Assembly: GCF_001517545.1 (NCBI RefSeq)
Contig: NZ_FBYA01000003.1
Coordinates: 136,128 to 200,127 of the forward strand
DNA: 64,000 nt
Reading direction: 5' to 3'
Source: Limnohabitans sp. Rim47
Lineage (GTDB): Bacteria; Pseudomonadota; Gammaproteobacteria; Burkholderiales; Burkholderiaceae_C
A program made the position numbers and the translations under genes. Below are positions 51,984 through 60,342 of this stretch, piece after piece (the first letter of the stretch is position 1; the number at the start of each line of letters is the position of its first letter). The notes beneath the pieces were generated by a model that saw only the letters and a program-made list of their open reading frames with translations, had not been told where the DNA came from and did not search any database.

Positions 51984-52754
51984 TTAAGGCCCGATGGCGT
52001 AGACCGCGGGCGTGTGACCGTCAGGGCCTTTCAGGCCCTTTTTCCATTGCGCCATAGTGTGGCTTTGAATGTGGGCCGAAGCCAGTGTCAGCCCGCTGGC
52101 TATCGCCAGGCGTGTGTTGGCCTGCAGGCTTTGCAGCAGGCCGCTGAGCATGGCGGCGTTGCGGTAGGGTGTTTCGATCCACAGCTGGGTTTGGCCGGTT
52201 TTCAGTGCCAGTGATTCCAGCTGTTTCAGGCGTGCCCCGCGTTCAGCGGCATCCTGCGGCAAGTAGCCCACAAATGCAAAATTTTGACCATTGAGGCCGC
52301 TGGCTGCCAAGGCCAGTAGCAAGGACACAGGCCCGACCAATGGCACCACGGTAATGCCCAGGTCGTGCGCCGCACGCACCACGGAGCTGCCAGGATCGGC
52401 TACGGCCGGCATGCCTGCTTCGCTGATCAGGCCCACATCGTGACCCTGCAAGGCGGCAGCCAGCAGCGGTTTGCCGTCAAAGCCGGATTGGTGGTCGCCT
52501 TTTTTGTGCACATGGCGCGGCAACTCGGTGATGGTTTGCTCAGGCAGGGGCGCGATCAGCGGGTGGGTTTCGCCCACGCGTTTCAAAAAGGCGCGTGTGG
52601 TTTTGGCGTTTTCGCAGACCCAATGCCGAATGCCTGCGGCCGAGGCCAAGCTGGCTTCTGGCAGCACATGGGTGATCGGAGCTTGTTCGGTGCAGCCAAA
52701 GTCCAGTGGTGTGGGCACCAGAAACAGACGGCCTTGAGGTCGGGGTGCGTTCAC
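51984..52754 (-). CDS. Tetrapyrrole-methylase-family SAM-dependent methyltransferase (RsmI-like paralogue)
   Basis: A 256-residue protein of the TP-methylase fold. LFLVPTPLDFGC opens the fold; the SAM-binding signature is VGLISEAGMPAVADPGS, as in RsmI, which 2'-O-methylates C1402 of 16S rRNA. The N-terminal sequence (APITHVLPEASLASAAGIRH) differs from canonical RsmI, so this looks like the separate Burkholderiales paralogue whose target is unknown. It overlaps the maf-like gene by four bases and is convergent with sppA. Confidence 0.85.
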   Translation of the reverse strand: MNAPRPQGRLFLVPTPLDFGCTEQAPITHVLPEASLASAAGIRHWVCENAKTTRAFLKRVGETHPLIAPLPEQTITELPRHVHKKGDHQSGFDGKPLLAAALQGHDVGLISEAGMPAVADPGSSVVRAAHDLGITVVPLVGPVSLLLALAASGLNGQNFAFVGYLPQDAAERGARLKQLESLALKTGQTQLWIETPYRNAAMLSGLLQSLQANTRLAIASGLTLASAHIQSHTMAQWKKGLKGPDGHTPAVYAIGP

Positions 52755-53371
52755 AGCAGTTTCACTCCAGCTTGGCGCAGCAGGCGGGCTGTGCGGATGA
52801 GGGGCAAGCCGACCAAGGCGGTCGGGTCGTCGTTGTCGATGGATTCCAGCAAGACAATGCCCAAGCCCTCGCTTTTGGCGCTGCCTGCGCAGTCGTAAGG
52901 TTTTTCGGCTTGCAAATAAGCCTCGATCTCGTCGTTGCTGAGATCGCGAAACACCACCCGAACTTCGGCCAAATCGACCTGCTCAAAGCCGGTTGCCAAG
53001 CAAACCACGGCCAGAGCGGTTTGGAAAATCACGGTTTGGCCGCGCATTTGGCGCAGTTGTTCTACGGCACGACTGTGTTCACCGGGTTTGCCCAAGGGTT
53101 GACCCGCCAGATCGGCCACTTGGTCTGAACCTATGACGACCGCCTCGGGATGCAATGTCGCCACGGCCTTGGCTTTGGCCAAAGCCAGCCGGAGGGCCAA
53201 ATTTTTAGGAGTTTCGGCAGTCCGCGGGGTTTCGTCCACGTCCGGCGCGGTCACACTGAAGGGGATGCGCAAACGTTCCAGCAATTCGCGCCGATAGCGC
53301 GAGGTGGAGCCCAGCACAATCGGTCGGCTGGGTGTGTTGAGAGAAAGGGCGGGGGCAAAAGTCGTTGTCAA
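52751..53371 (-). CDS. maf: Maf-family nucleotide pyrophosphatase, YceF-like
   Basis: House-cleaning pyrophosphatase; YceF prefers m7GTP. The core has VLGSTSRYRRELLERL, the APDVDETP motif, VVIGSDQVADLAGQPLGKP and YDCAGSAKSEGLGIVLLE, in good agreement with YceF. The start is unclear: the frame is open far upstream, over the divergent yceD promoter, without an ATG near the homology. The TTG at 53371 is the best-placed candidate (206 residues); a CTG or GTG just before the core is also possible. The E. coli yceF/yceD-rpmF-plsX divergent neighbourhood is preserved. Confidence 0.88.
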   Translation of the reverse strand: MTTTFAPALSLNTPSRPIVLGSTSRYRRELLERLRIPFSVTAPDVDETPRTAETPKNLALRLALAKAKAVATLHPEAVVIGSDQVADLAGQPLGKPGEHSRAVEQLRQMRGQTVIFQTALAVVCLATGFEQVDLAEVRVVFRDLSNDEIEAYLQAEKPYDCAGSAKSEGLGIVLLESIDNDDPTALVGLPLIRTARLLRQAGVKLL

Positions 53372-53385
53372 AGCGCAAACCCAGG

Positions 53386-53416
53386 TTGAAATTCGGATGG
53401 GTGATTCTCTTACACT
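53386..53416 (+). promoter_or_regulatory. Candidate promoter of yceD
   Basis: TTGAAA (53386-53391) and TACACT (53411-53416) with a 19-bp spacer, seven bases before the yceD ATG at 53423, in the short divergent spacer with the maf-like gene. Confidence 0.35.
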
Positions 53417-53422
53417 GCAGCC

Positions 53423-53971
53423 ATGGAAAAAAAATTGGACCCCCAACACCTGGACCTGGTGTCTTTTGCCCGTGATGCCATCAGCCTCAAGGGCGAGGGC
53501 CACTTGGCAGATTGGCTGCGTTTGGCTGATGAACGATACGGTGATGTGCTCCCTGCTGGCCCGGTAGCTTGGCATTTGCAAGGCCGATCAGTCTCTCAGC
53601 CTGATGGCGTTGACCAGATTTGGCTTGACTTGAAAGCTTCGGTGAATTTGCCCATGCAGTGCCAGCGTTGCCTGACACCAGTGCTCGAGACTGTGAAGGC
53701 AGAGCGTTCGTTCCGCTTTGTGGCCGATGAGGCGACTGCGGCGGCCATGGATGACGAGGCAGAGGAAGATATTTTGGTCATCAGCCGTGACTTCGATGCA
53801 TTGGCCTTGGTCGAGGATGAGCTGATTTTGTCTTTGCCGTTGGTGCCTTTGCACGAGGTTTGCCCTGAAACAGTGTCCATGTCCGCAGTCGACCCTGAAT
53901 TTGCAGTGGCCTCTGAACGTCCTAACCCGTTTGGTGTTTTGGCGAGCCTTAAAACGGGCACTTCCAAGTAA
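53423..53971 (+). CDS. yceD: YceD family (DUF177) protein
   Basis: A 182-residue acidic protein of the DUF177 family, whose members co-occur with rpmF and are linked to 23S rRNA accumulation or ribosome assembly. The Cys pair in MQCQRCLTPVLETV and the late HEVCPETV Cys match the family, which may bind metal. An acidic stretch (AAAMDDEAEEDIL) lies in the middle. It is 138 bp upstream of rpmF, the universal partner. Confidence 0.92.
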   Translation: MEKKLDPQHLDLVSFARDAISLKGEGHLADWLRLADERYGDVLPAGPVAWHLQGRSVSQPDGVDQIWLDLKASVNLPMQCQRCLTPVLETVKAERSFRFVADEATAAAMDDEAEEDILVISRDFDALALVEDELILSLPLVPLHEVCPETVSMSAVDPEFAVASERPNPFGVLASLKTGTSK

Positions 53972-53987
53972 GTGCTCAATGAGGTCC

Positions 53988-54016
53988 TTCCAAAGGACTT
54001 CGGCTTAGGCTATAAT
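53988..54016 (+). promoter_or_regulatory. Promoter before rpmF
   Basis: A perfect TATAAT at 54011-54016 with TTCCAA (53988-53993) 17 bp upstream, between yceD and rpmF. The resulting leader of about 85 nt carries a CCCAG/CTGGG hairpin (54028-54043). Confidence 0.6.
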
Positions 54017-54109
54017 TTATGGCTTCGCCCAGTTTTTTCTGGGTGACATTCTCATCAACCAGAAGCTGCGTCTTGATTAGCGCGGCCTCCAAGCTTCCAA
54101 GGAGCCATC

Positions 54110-54292
54110 ATGGCTGTTCAGCAAAACAAAAAGTCGCCTTCCAAGCGTGGTATGCACCGTTCGCACAATGCCCTGAACGTGCCGGGCATCGCTGTCGAGC
54201 CAACCACAGGCGAAACCCACCTGCGTCATCACATCAGCCCCAACGGTTTTTACCGTGGCCGCCAAGTGTTGAAAAACAAGTCAGAAGCCTGA
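54110..54292 (+). CDS. rpmF: Ribosomal protein bL32
   Basis: A 60-residue large-subunit protein, MAVQQNKKSPSKRGMHRSHN at the start and HHISPNGFYRGRQVL near the end. It lacks the zinc Cys motif, the usual form in proteobacteria. AAGGAG (with a following CC) precedes the ATG. A hairpin and T-run at 54320-54360 separate it from plsX. Confidence 0.97.
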   Translation: MAVQQNKKSPSKRGMHRSHNALNVPGIAVEPTTGETHLRHHISPNGFYRGRQVLKNKSEA

Positions 54293-54319
54293 TCGGCGTC
54301 AGCCCTCAAGCCTGAAGAG

Positions 54320-54360
54320 GCCCGGCGCTACTTTCTAAGTAGCATCGGGCTTTTGTTTTT
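54320..54360 (+). terminator. Terminator or attenuator between rpmF and plsX
   Basis: GCCCG...GCTACTT pairs with AAGTAGC...CGGGC, with a two-by-two internal loop, followed by TTTTGTTTTT. Since plsX has no obvious promoter after it, partial termination that sets the ribosomal-to-lipid ratio is likely (inference). Confidence 0.75.
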
Positions 54361-54403
54361 GTGGCTTTGAATTTTTCTCTACGGTTTTGAGCTCAAGGAT
54401 TCC

Positions 54404-55468
54404 ATGACCTCGCCCACCCCGATCACCCTGGCTGTCGATTGCATGGGCGGCGACCACGGTCCCCGCGTCACGCTGGCGGCATGCCGCCGTTTCTTGTCCA
54501 CTCACCCGGATGCCCGGCTGCTGCTGGTGGGGCGTGCAGAAGCGCTGGCCGGTTTTGCCGATCCCCGAGCCGTTGTGGTGGCTGCAACTGAAGTGGTCGA
54601 GATGGACGATTCGCTCGAAATCGCCCTGCGCAAGAAAAAAAACTCCTCTATGCGCATCGCCATCGAGCAAGTTCGCGATGGCCAAGCTGCGGCGGCCATT
54701 TCAGCAGGCAATACGGGTGCCTTGATGGCGATTGCCCGTTATGTGCTCAAAACCATGGACGGCATTGACCGTCCCGCCATTGCAGGTCAGATGCCCAACT
54801 TCAAAGGCGGCGGCACCACCATGCTTGATTTGGGGGCCAATGTCGATTGCACACCAGAGCATTTGTTGCAATTTGCCGTCATGGGGTCGGCGCTGGTCTC
54901 GGTGCTACAAAACAAACAAAATCCCACTGTGGGCCTGCTCAATATCGGAGAAGAGGCGATCAAGGGCAATGAAATCATCAAAAAATCGGGCGAATTGCTG
55001 CGATCTGCGGCCAGTTCGGGCGATTTGAATTTTCACGGCAATGTGGAAGGCAACGACATTTTCAAGGGCACGGTTGATATCGTGGTCTGTGATGGCTTTG
55101 TCGGTAATGTGGCCTTGAAGGCCAGCGAAGGGCTTGCAACCATGATTGGTGGTTTTTTGAAAACCGAGTTTTCACGCAATATTTTCACGAAAATTGCAGC
55201 GATCTTGGCTTATCCGGTCCTTTCTGCCTTTAAAGATCGTGTGGACCACCGTCGTTACAACGGCGCAGCCCTGCTGGGTTTGCGTGGCTTGGTGTTCAAA
55301 AGCCACGGTTCGGCTGACGAGGTGGCTTTTGAGACCGCCTTGAACCGGGCTTATGATGCAGCTCGAAATCAATTGCTGGACCGCGTTCGTGAACGCATCG
55401 CCCATGCCGCCCCTTTGTTGATGGGCGCGCAGGCCGATCGGGCTGAACCAGCGGTCACACCCGTATGA
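54404..55468 (+). CDS. plsX: Phosphate acyltransferase PlsX
   Basis: Converts acyl-ACP to acyl-phosphate for PlsY in phospholipid synthesis; peripheral membrane enzyme. The 354-residue protein has the start AVDCMGGDHGP. Later blocks are AAISAGNTGALMAIARYVL, NFHGNVEGNDIFKGTVDIVV and CDGFVGNVALKASEG. Length is normal. Its stop overlaps the fabH start (ATGA). Confidence 0.97.
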   Translation: MTSPTPITLAVDCMGGDHGPRVTLAACRRFLSTHPDARLLLVGRAEALAGFADPRAVVVAATEVVEMDDSLEIALRKKKNSSMRIAIEQVRDGQAAAAISAGNTGALMAIARYVLKTMDGIDRPAIAGQMPNFKGGGTTMLDLGANVDCTPEHLLQFAVMGSALVSVLQNKQNPTVGLLNIGEEAIKGNEIIKKSGELLRSAASSGDLNFHGNVEGNDIFKGTVDIVVCDGFVGNVALKASEGLATMIGGFLKTEFSRNIFTKIAAILAYPVLSAFKDRVDHRRYNGAALLGLRGLVFKSHGSADEVAFETALNRAYDAARNQLLDRVRERIAHAAPLLMGAQADRAEPAVTPV

Positions 55469-56442
55469 GAATTTATTCCCGCATTTTGGGCACCGGCAGC
55501 TACCTGCCGGAAAACCGCCTGACCAATGCCGATCTGGCCGACCAACTGGCGCAGCAAGGTGTTGAAACCTCCGATGACTGGATCGTGGAGCGTACGGGCA
55601 TCCGTGCCCGGCACTTTGCAGCCGACAGTCAAGGCTGTAGCGATTTGGCGACCGAAGCCGCCCGTAAAGCGCTGGCCGCAGCCGGAATATCCGCCGATGA
55701 ACTTGATCTGATCATCGTGGGCACATCAACACCTGACATGGTTTTTCCGTCTGTGGCGACCATGGTGCAGCACAAGTTGGGCACCGCAGGCTGCCCCGCG
55801 TTTGACGTGCAGGCCGTCTGCAGCGGCTTTATTTATGCCCTGACGATCGCCGATTCGATGATCCAGTCCGGCTCGGCCAAGCGTGCCTTGGTGATCGGTT
55901 CCGAAGTGTTCAGTCGCATCCTCGATTTCAAGGACCGCACAACCTGCGTGTTGTTCGGTGATGGCGCAGGCGCTGTGGTGCTTGAGGCTGCTGACCAGCC
56001 CGGTATTTTGGCCACCGATTTGCACGCCGACGGCAAATACAAAGACATTTTGTGTGTGCCTGGTCATGTGAACCGGGGCGGTATTTTGGGTGATCCGGTA
56101 CTCAAGATGGACGGCCAAGCCGTTTTCAAGCTCGCCGTGGGCGTGCTCGAGGAAACGGCCCGTGCCAGCTTGGCAAAAGCCAACCTGACCGATGCCGACA
56201 TCGACTGGCTGATCCCGCACCAAGCCAATATTCGCATCATGCAAAGCACGGCCAAGAAGCTCAAAATGAGCGCTGACAAAGTGGTGGTGACAGTCGATCA
56301 GCACGGCAACACCTCGGCCGCATCAATCCCCCTGGCACTGGACACCGCCGTGCGCGATGGCCGCATTCAGCGCGGCCAGACCCTCATGCTCGAAGGTGTG
56401 GGCGGCGGCTTCACCTGGGGCTCGGTGCTCTTGCGTTATTGA
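55465..56442 (+). CDS. fabH: Beta-ketoacyl-ACP synthase III FabH
   Basis: Starts fatty-acid synthesis by condensing acetyl-CoA with malonyl-ACP. The 325-residue protein has the catalytic triad: Cys119 in VQAVCSGFIYAL, His in WLIPHQANIRIM and Asn in QHGNTSAASIPLAL. GVGGGFTWGSVLLRY closes the protein. It overlaps plsX by four bases and precedes fabD. Confidence 0.97.
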   Translation: MRIYSRILGTGSYLPENRLTNADLADQLAQQGVETSDDWIVERTGIRARHFAADSQGCSDLATEAARKALAAAGISADELDLIIVGTSTPDMVFPSVATMVQHKLGTAGCPAFDVQAVCSGFIYALTIADSMIQSGSAKRALVIGSEVFSRILDFKDRTTCVLFGDGAGAVVLEAADQPGILATDLHADGKYKDILCVPGHVNRGGILGDPVLKMDGQAVFKLAVGVLEETARASLAKANLTDADIDWLIPHQANIRIMQSTAKKLKMSADKVVVTVDQHGNTSAASIPLALDTAVRDGRIQRGQTLMLEGVGGGFTWGSVLLRY

Positions 56443-56521
56443 CGCGCTATTGATTTGACAGGCCCGGGTCAGCGATGCGCGGCACGCTCATCCGGAATCT
56501 TTCCAGATACAGAATTTGCAC

Positions 56522-57472
56522 ATGAACACATTTGCTTTTGTTTTTCCCGGTCAGGGCTCCCAGTCGGTGGGCATGCTTGACGCTTGGGGTGACCACCCCG
56601 TGGTGCTCGAAACCCTGAAAGAAGCCTCTGAAGCCCTTGGCGAAGACGTGGCCCAACTGATCCACGAAGGCCCCAAGGAAGCGCTGGCCATGACCACCAA
56701 CACCCAGCCCGTGATGCTGGTGTCGGCCGTGGCGGCCTATCGCGCCTGGCTGGCCGAGGGCGGTGCCAAGCCGTCCGTGGTGGCGGGGCACTCGTTGGGT
56801 GAATACAGCGCTTTGGTCGCTTCGGGCGTGTTGACGCTGGCACAAGCCGCGCCCTTGGTGCGCTTGCGTGCCGCCGCCATGCAAGAAGCTGTTCCCGTGG
56901 GTGTGGGTGCCATGGCCGCCATTTTGGGGCTGGCCTCAGACAAAGTCATTGCAGGCTGCAAAGAGGCGCAGGCTTCATTTGCGGCAGGCAGCGCCGAGGT
57001 GGTCGAGGCAGTGAACTTCAATGACGCAGCGCAAACGGTGATCGCAGGCAGCAAGGCCGCCGTGGACAAAGCCTGCGAAGTGCTCAAGGGCATGGGTGCC
57101 AAGCGTGCATTGCTGCTGCCGGTGTCGGCCCCTTTTCATTCGAGCCTGATGAAGCCCGCCGCCGAAAAGCTGCGCGAGAAGCTAGACACTTTGACTTTGG
57201 GTGTGCCGCAGATACCAGTGCTCAACAACATCGACGTGGCCATCGAAACCGAAGCCGATCGCATCCGCAATGCGTTGTATCGTCAGGCTTTTGGCCCGGT
57301 GCGCTGGGTCGAGTGCGTGCAGGCCATCAAGGCCCGAGGCGTGACGACATTGGTCGAATGCGGCCCCGGCAAGGTGTTGGCTGGCATGACCAAGCGCATA
57401 GATGCCGAACTGTCGGGTGTGGCTCTGTACGATCCGGCCTCTTTGGCCGAAGTAAAAGGACTCCTCGCATGA
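56522..57472 (+). CDS. fabD: Malonyl-CoA:ACP transacylase FabD
   Basis: Loads malonyl groups onto ACP. The 316-residue protein begins MNTFAFVFPGQGSQSVGMLD. The nucleophile Ser91 is in VAGHSLGEYSALVASG, and the second active-site His is in the PVSAPFHSSLM motif. I use the ATG at 56522 rather than the TTG two codons upstream. The TGA overlaps the fabG ATG. Confidence 0.97.
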   Translation: MNTFAFVFPGQGSQSVGMLDAWGDHPVVLETLKEASEALGEDVAQLIHEGPKEALAMTTNTQPVMLVSAVAAYRAWLAEGGAKPSVVAGHSLGEYSALVASGVLTLAQAAPLVRLRAAAMQEAVPVGVGAMAAILGLASDKVIAGCKEAQASFAAGSAEVVEAVNFNDAAQTVIAGSKAAVDKACEVLKGMGAKRALLLPVSAPFHSSLMKPAAEKLREKLDTLTLGVPQIPVLNNIDVAIETEADRIRNALYRQAFGPVRWVECVQAIKARGVTTLVECGPGKVLAGMTKRIDAELSGVALYDPASLAEVKGLLA

Positions 57473-58224
57473 GCGAAGTACAAAAATCTGAAACTAAACA
57501 GGTCGCGCTGGTCACGGGTGCCTCTCGTGGCATCGGTGCAGCCATTGCCCTGCATTTGGCCCAAGCGGGTTATGTCGTGATCGGAACAGCCACCAGCGAT
57601 GACGGTGCCGCCAAAATCAGCCAAGCCCTTGCCGCGTATCCAGCAAGTCGTGGTGCTAATCTGGATGTCAATGATGCTGCTGCAGGCGAAGCCCTGATTG
57701 ACGCCATTGTCAAAGAGCACGGCGGCCTGCAGGTGCTGGTCAACAACGCGGGCATCACCCGTGACCAGCTCGCCATGCGCATGAAAGACGACGATTGGGA
57801 TGCGGTGCTCGACACCAATCTCAAGGCGGTGTTCCGCATGAGCCGCGCCGTGATCCGTCCCATGATGAAGCAGCGCTATGGCCGAATCATCAGCATTACC
57901 AGCGTGGTGGGGGCCTCTGGTAACCCCGGCCAGGCCAACTACGCTGCTGCCAAGGCAGGTGTGGCAGGCATGACCCGTGCGTTGGCCCGTGAGCTGGGCA
58001 GCCGCAACATCACGGTCAACTGCGTGGCCCCCGGTTTCATCGAGACCGACATGACCGCCAGCCTGCCCGAAGAACAACAAAAAGCCTTGCTGGGCCAGAT
58101 TCCTCTGGGCCATCTGGGCAAACCCGATGACATCGCTTGCGCGGTGGCCTACCTGGCCGGAAGCCACGCGGGCTATGTCACTGGACAAGAATTGCATGTC
58201 AATGGTGGCATGTTCATGGCCTGA
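57469..58224 (+). CDS. fabG: 3-oxoacyl-ACP reductase FabG
   Basis: NADPH-dependent SDR that reduces 3-ketoacyl-ACP. The 251-residue protein has the cofactor motif VTGASRGIGAAIAL, NNAGITRD, the catalytic Ser in ISITSVVG and Tyr-x3-Lys in NYAAAKAGV. C-terminal HVNGGMFMA is typical. The start ATG (57469) has AAAGGA upstream inside the end of fabD. Confidence 0.97.
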   Translation: MSEVQKSETKQVALVTGASRGIGAAIALHLAQAGYVVIGTATSDDGAAKISQALAAYPASRGANLDVNDAAAGEALIDAIVKEHGGLQVLVNNAGITRDQLAMRMKDDDWDAVLDTNLKAVFRMSRAVIRPMMKQRYGRIISITSVVGASGNPGQANYAAAKAGVAGMTRALARELGSRNITVNCVAPGFIETDMTASLPEEQQKALLGQIPLGHLGKPDDIACAVAYLAGSHAGYVTGQELHVNGGMFMA

Positions 58225-58225
58225 T

Positions 58226-58255
58226 TTTCGGAAACCCCTTCCGGACAGGTAAAAT
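58226..58255 (+). promoter_or_regulatory. Candidate promoter of acpP
   Basis: TTTCGG (58226-58231) and TAAAAT (58250-58255) with an 18-bp spacer in the fabG/acpP gap. An own promoter fits the high ACP demand of cells. Confidence 0.4.
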
Positions 58256-58286
58256 CTTCATTTTTCACAACCCTCAGAGGGACCCC

Positions 58287-58523
58287 ATGAGCGATATCGA
58301 AGCACGTGTCAAGAAAATCATTGCTGAACAACTCGGCGTTGAAGAGTCACAAGTTACCAACGAAAAAGCCTTTGTGGCCGATCTGGGTGCCGACTCCCTG
58401 GACACGGTGGAACTGGTGATGGCACTCGAAGACGAGTTTGGCATCGAAATTCCTGACGAAGACGCAGAGAAAATCACGACAGTGCAAGCGGCGATTGACT
58501 ACGCTCAAAGCAAGAAGGCCTGA
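58287..58523 (+). CDS. acpP: Acyl carrier protein
   Basis: A 78-residue acidic carrier, MSDIEARVKKIIAEQLGVEE at the start. The phosphopantetheine attachment Ser37 is in LGADSLDTVELVMALE. GAGGGA precedes the ATG at 58287; the longer open frame upstream is not coding. fabF follows by six bases. Confidence 0.98.
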   Translation: MSDIEARVKKIIAEQLGVEESQVTNEKAFVADLGADSLDTVELVMALEDEFGIEIPDEDAEKITTVQAAIDYAQSKKA

Positions 58524-58529
58524 TCGAAG

Positions 58530-59774
58530 ATGACCCGGCGCCGCGTTGTTGTCACGGGTTTGGGATGTATCAGCCCCGTGGGCAACACGGTCGCTGATGC
58601 ATGGTCCAACTTGCTTGCCGGTCAGTCCGGCATTGGTCCCATCACACGTTTTGATGCTTCAGCCATGTCCTGCCGGATAGCGGGTGAAGTGAAAAACTTT
58701 GACCTCGAGTCCTACATGTCCTCTAAAGAGGCAAGGACCATGGACCGTTTCATCCATTACGGCGTTGCTGCTGCCGCGCAGGCCATTCAAGATTCGGGCT
58801 TGCCTACGGGCGATGCACTGGACGAAGAAGCTGCATGCCGAATGGGTGTGGTGATTGGTTCTGGTATCGGTGGCTTGCCGCTGATCGAAGACACCCACAC
58901 CGAATACACGGCGCGCGGTGCGCGTCGAATCTCCCCCTTTTTCGTTCCGGCCTCGATCATCAATATGATCTCAGGCCATGTATCGATGCGCAGTGGTTTC
59001 AAAGGGCCGAACCTGGCCGTTGTGACCGCTTGCACTACGGGTTTGCATTCCATTGGCGAGGCCGGTCGTTTGATCGAATACGGCGATGCCGATGTGATGG
59101 TCGCCGGAGGCTCTGAAGGCTGCGTGTCGCCGCTGGGTGTGGGTGGCTTTGCAGCCATGCGCGCTTTGTCGACCCGCAACGACGACCCTGCGGTGGCGTC
59201 GCGCCCTTGGGACAAAGACCGTGATGGTTTTGTGCTGGGTGAAGGTGCTGGTGTGATGGTGCTCGAAGAGTACGAACACGCCAAAGCCCGTGGTGCCAAG
59301 ATTTACGCCGAGCTGTCGGGCTATGGCATGAGCGCGGATGCTGGTCACATGACCGCCCCGAACATGGACGGCCCACGCCGCGCCATGATCAACGCCATGC
59401 GCAATGCCGGTGTCAACGCAGATCAGATTGACTATCTGAACGCCCACGGTACCTCGACTCCGCTGGGCGACATCAACGAAACCAGTGCCATCAAGGCGGC
59501 TTTGGGCGATCACGCGTATAAAACCGTGGTCAGCTCGACCAAGTCCATGACGGGGCATCTTTTGGGTGGCGCGGGCGGCATTGAGAGCGTGTTCACGGTG
59601 TTGGCTCTGCACCATCAAAAAGTGCCGCCAACGATCAACCTGGTCAACCCTGACCCGGAGTGTGATCTGGACTACTGTGCCAACACGGCACGCGATATGA
59701 AAATCGATGTGGCTCTGAAAAACAACTTTGGATTTGGTGGTACCAACGGTTCTCTGGTGTTCAAACGCATCTGA
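58530..59774 (+). CDS. fabF: Beta-ketoacyl-ACP synthase II FabF
   Basis: Elongating condensing enzyme of fatty-acid synthesis. The 414-residue protein has Cys168 in VVTACTTGLHSIGEAG, and the two His in LNAHGTSTPLGD and KSMTGHLLGGAGG, forming the Cys-His-His triad of KAS I/II. The C-terminal NNFGFGGTNGSLVF is canonical. It closes the plsX-to-fabF cluster; a hairpin with T-run at 59795-59830 lies just beyond. Confidence 0.97.
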   Translation: MTRRRVVVTGLGCISPVGNTVADAWSNLLAGQSGIGPITRFDASAMSCRIAGEVKNFDLESYMSSKEARTMDRFIHYGVAAAAQAIQDSGLPTGDALDEEAACRMGVVIGSGIGGLPLIEDTHTEYTARGARRISPFFVPASIINMISGHVSMRSGFKGPNLAVVTACTTGLHSIGEAGRLIEYGDADVMVAGGSEGCVSPLGVGGFAAMRALSTRNDDPAVASRPWDKDRDGFVLGEGAGVMVLEEYEHAKARGAKIYAELSGYGMSADAGHMTAPNMDGPRRAMINAMRNAGVNADQIDYLNAHGTSTPLGDINETSAIKAALGDHAYKTVVSSTKSMTGHLLGGAGGIESVFTVLALHHQKVPPTINLVNPDPECDLDYCANTARDMKIDVALKNNFGFGGTNGSLVFKRI

Positions 59775-59788
59775 ACTGAGTCGACATC

Positions 59789-60268
59789 ATGCACAACGCC
59801 CCACCTGTGGTTTTCCCGGTGGGGCGTTTTGTTTGGGGGCGCTGGATTTTGGTCCTGCTGGCGTTGATCGGTGCCTTCGGCTTGTACTTTGCGCAGAGCT
59901 TGGGGGTGACCGCTTCGCTGCCATGGGCTTGGGCATGGGCCTTGTGGGCGGTTCTGGTCATGGTGTCGTTGTTTATATGGTTGAAAGAATGGTTGACTGA
60001 GGGCTCTCTGGCCTGGAGCGGAGAGGCTTGGCTCTGGCGTGATGCACGCGGGCATGAAACAGGGATCGAACTGGTGGTTCTGGCAGATGTGGGCTCAGCG
60101 CTCTGGGTGGCTGTGCGCATGCTGAATAACGCGGGGTGGCCCATCCAGCGCTTTGCCTGGATGGTGAGTCGTGAAATGCCTCAGTCGTGGCACGGATTTC
60201 GGTGCGCGGTATATTCGCGGCCAAGGCCTGAGCAAAAGCGGGTCGAGCGTGAAGTCGATGAATATTGA
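59789..60268 (+). CDS. Small membrane protein of unknown function, YgfX/CptA-like
   Basis: A 159-residue protein with two hydrophobic helices (GRWILVLLALIGAFGLYFAQ, and WAWAWALWAVLVMVSLFIW) followed by a soluble part, GSLAWSGEAWLWRD and a basic tail. The layout, two N-terminal helices then a small beta domain, recalls YgfX/CptA proteins, but similarity is weak and unsearched. The first 14 codons lie in the fabF terminator hairpin, so a later GTG (59807 or 59819) may be the true start. It occupies the place next to fabF where rpoE-rseA-rseB follow in many Burkholderiales. Confidence 0.6.
   Translation: MHNAPPVVFPVGRFVWGRWILVLLALIGAFGLYFAQSLGVTASLPWAWAWALWAVLVMVSLFIWLKEWLTEGSLAWSGEAWLWRDARGHETGIELVVLADVGSALWVAVRMLNNAGWPIQRFAWMVSREMPQSWHGFRCAVYSRPRPEQKRVEREVDEY
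59795..59830 (+). terminator. Terminator-like hairpin after fabF, overlapping the next ORF
   Basis: AACGCCCCACC (59795-59805) pairs with GGTGGGGCGTT (59818-59828) across 12 bases, then TT. The stem is 11 bp and GC-rich; the T-run is only four. It begins six bases after the annotated ATG of the next gene. Confidence 0.6.
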
Positions 60269-60342
60269 AGACTTGAAGTCGACGCTATTGACATTATTTG
60301 TTGTTGAATCAGCAGATGGTTGTGAAGCCCAAGGAGGCATTG

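Noticed and set aside
60298..60342. Upstream start of the MucD protease at TTG 60298 or ATG 60316
   Set aside because: The AAGGAGG site at 60331-60337 points to GTG 60343, which also begins a clean signal peptide.
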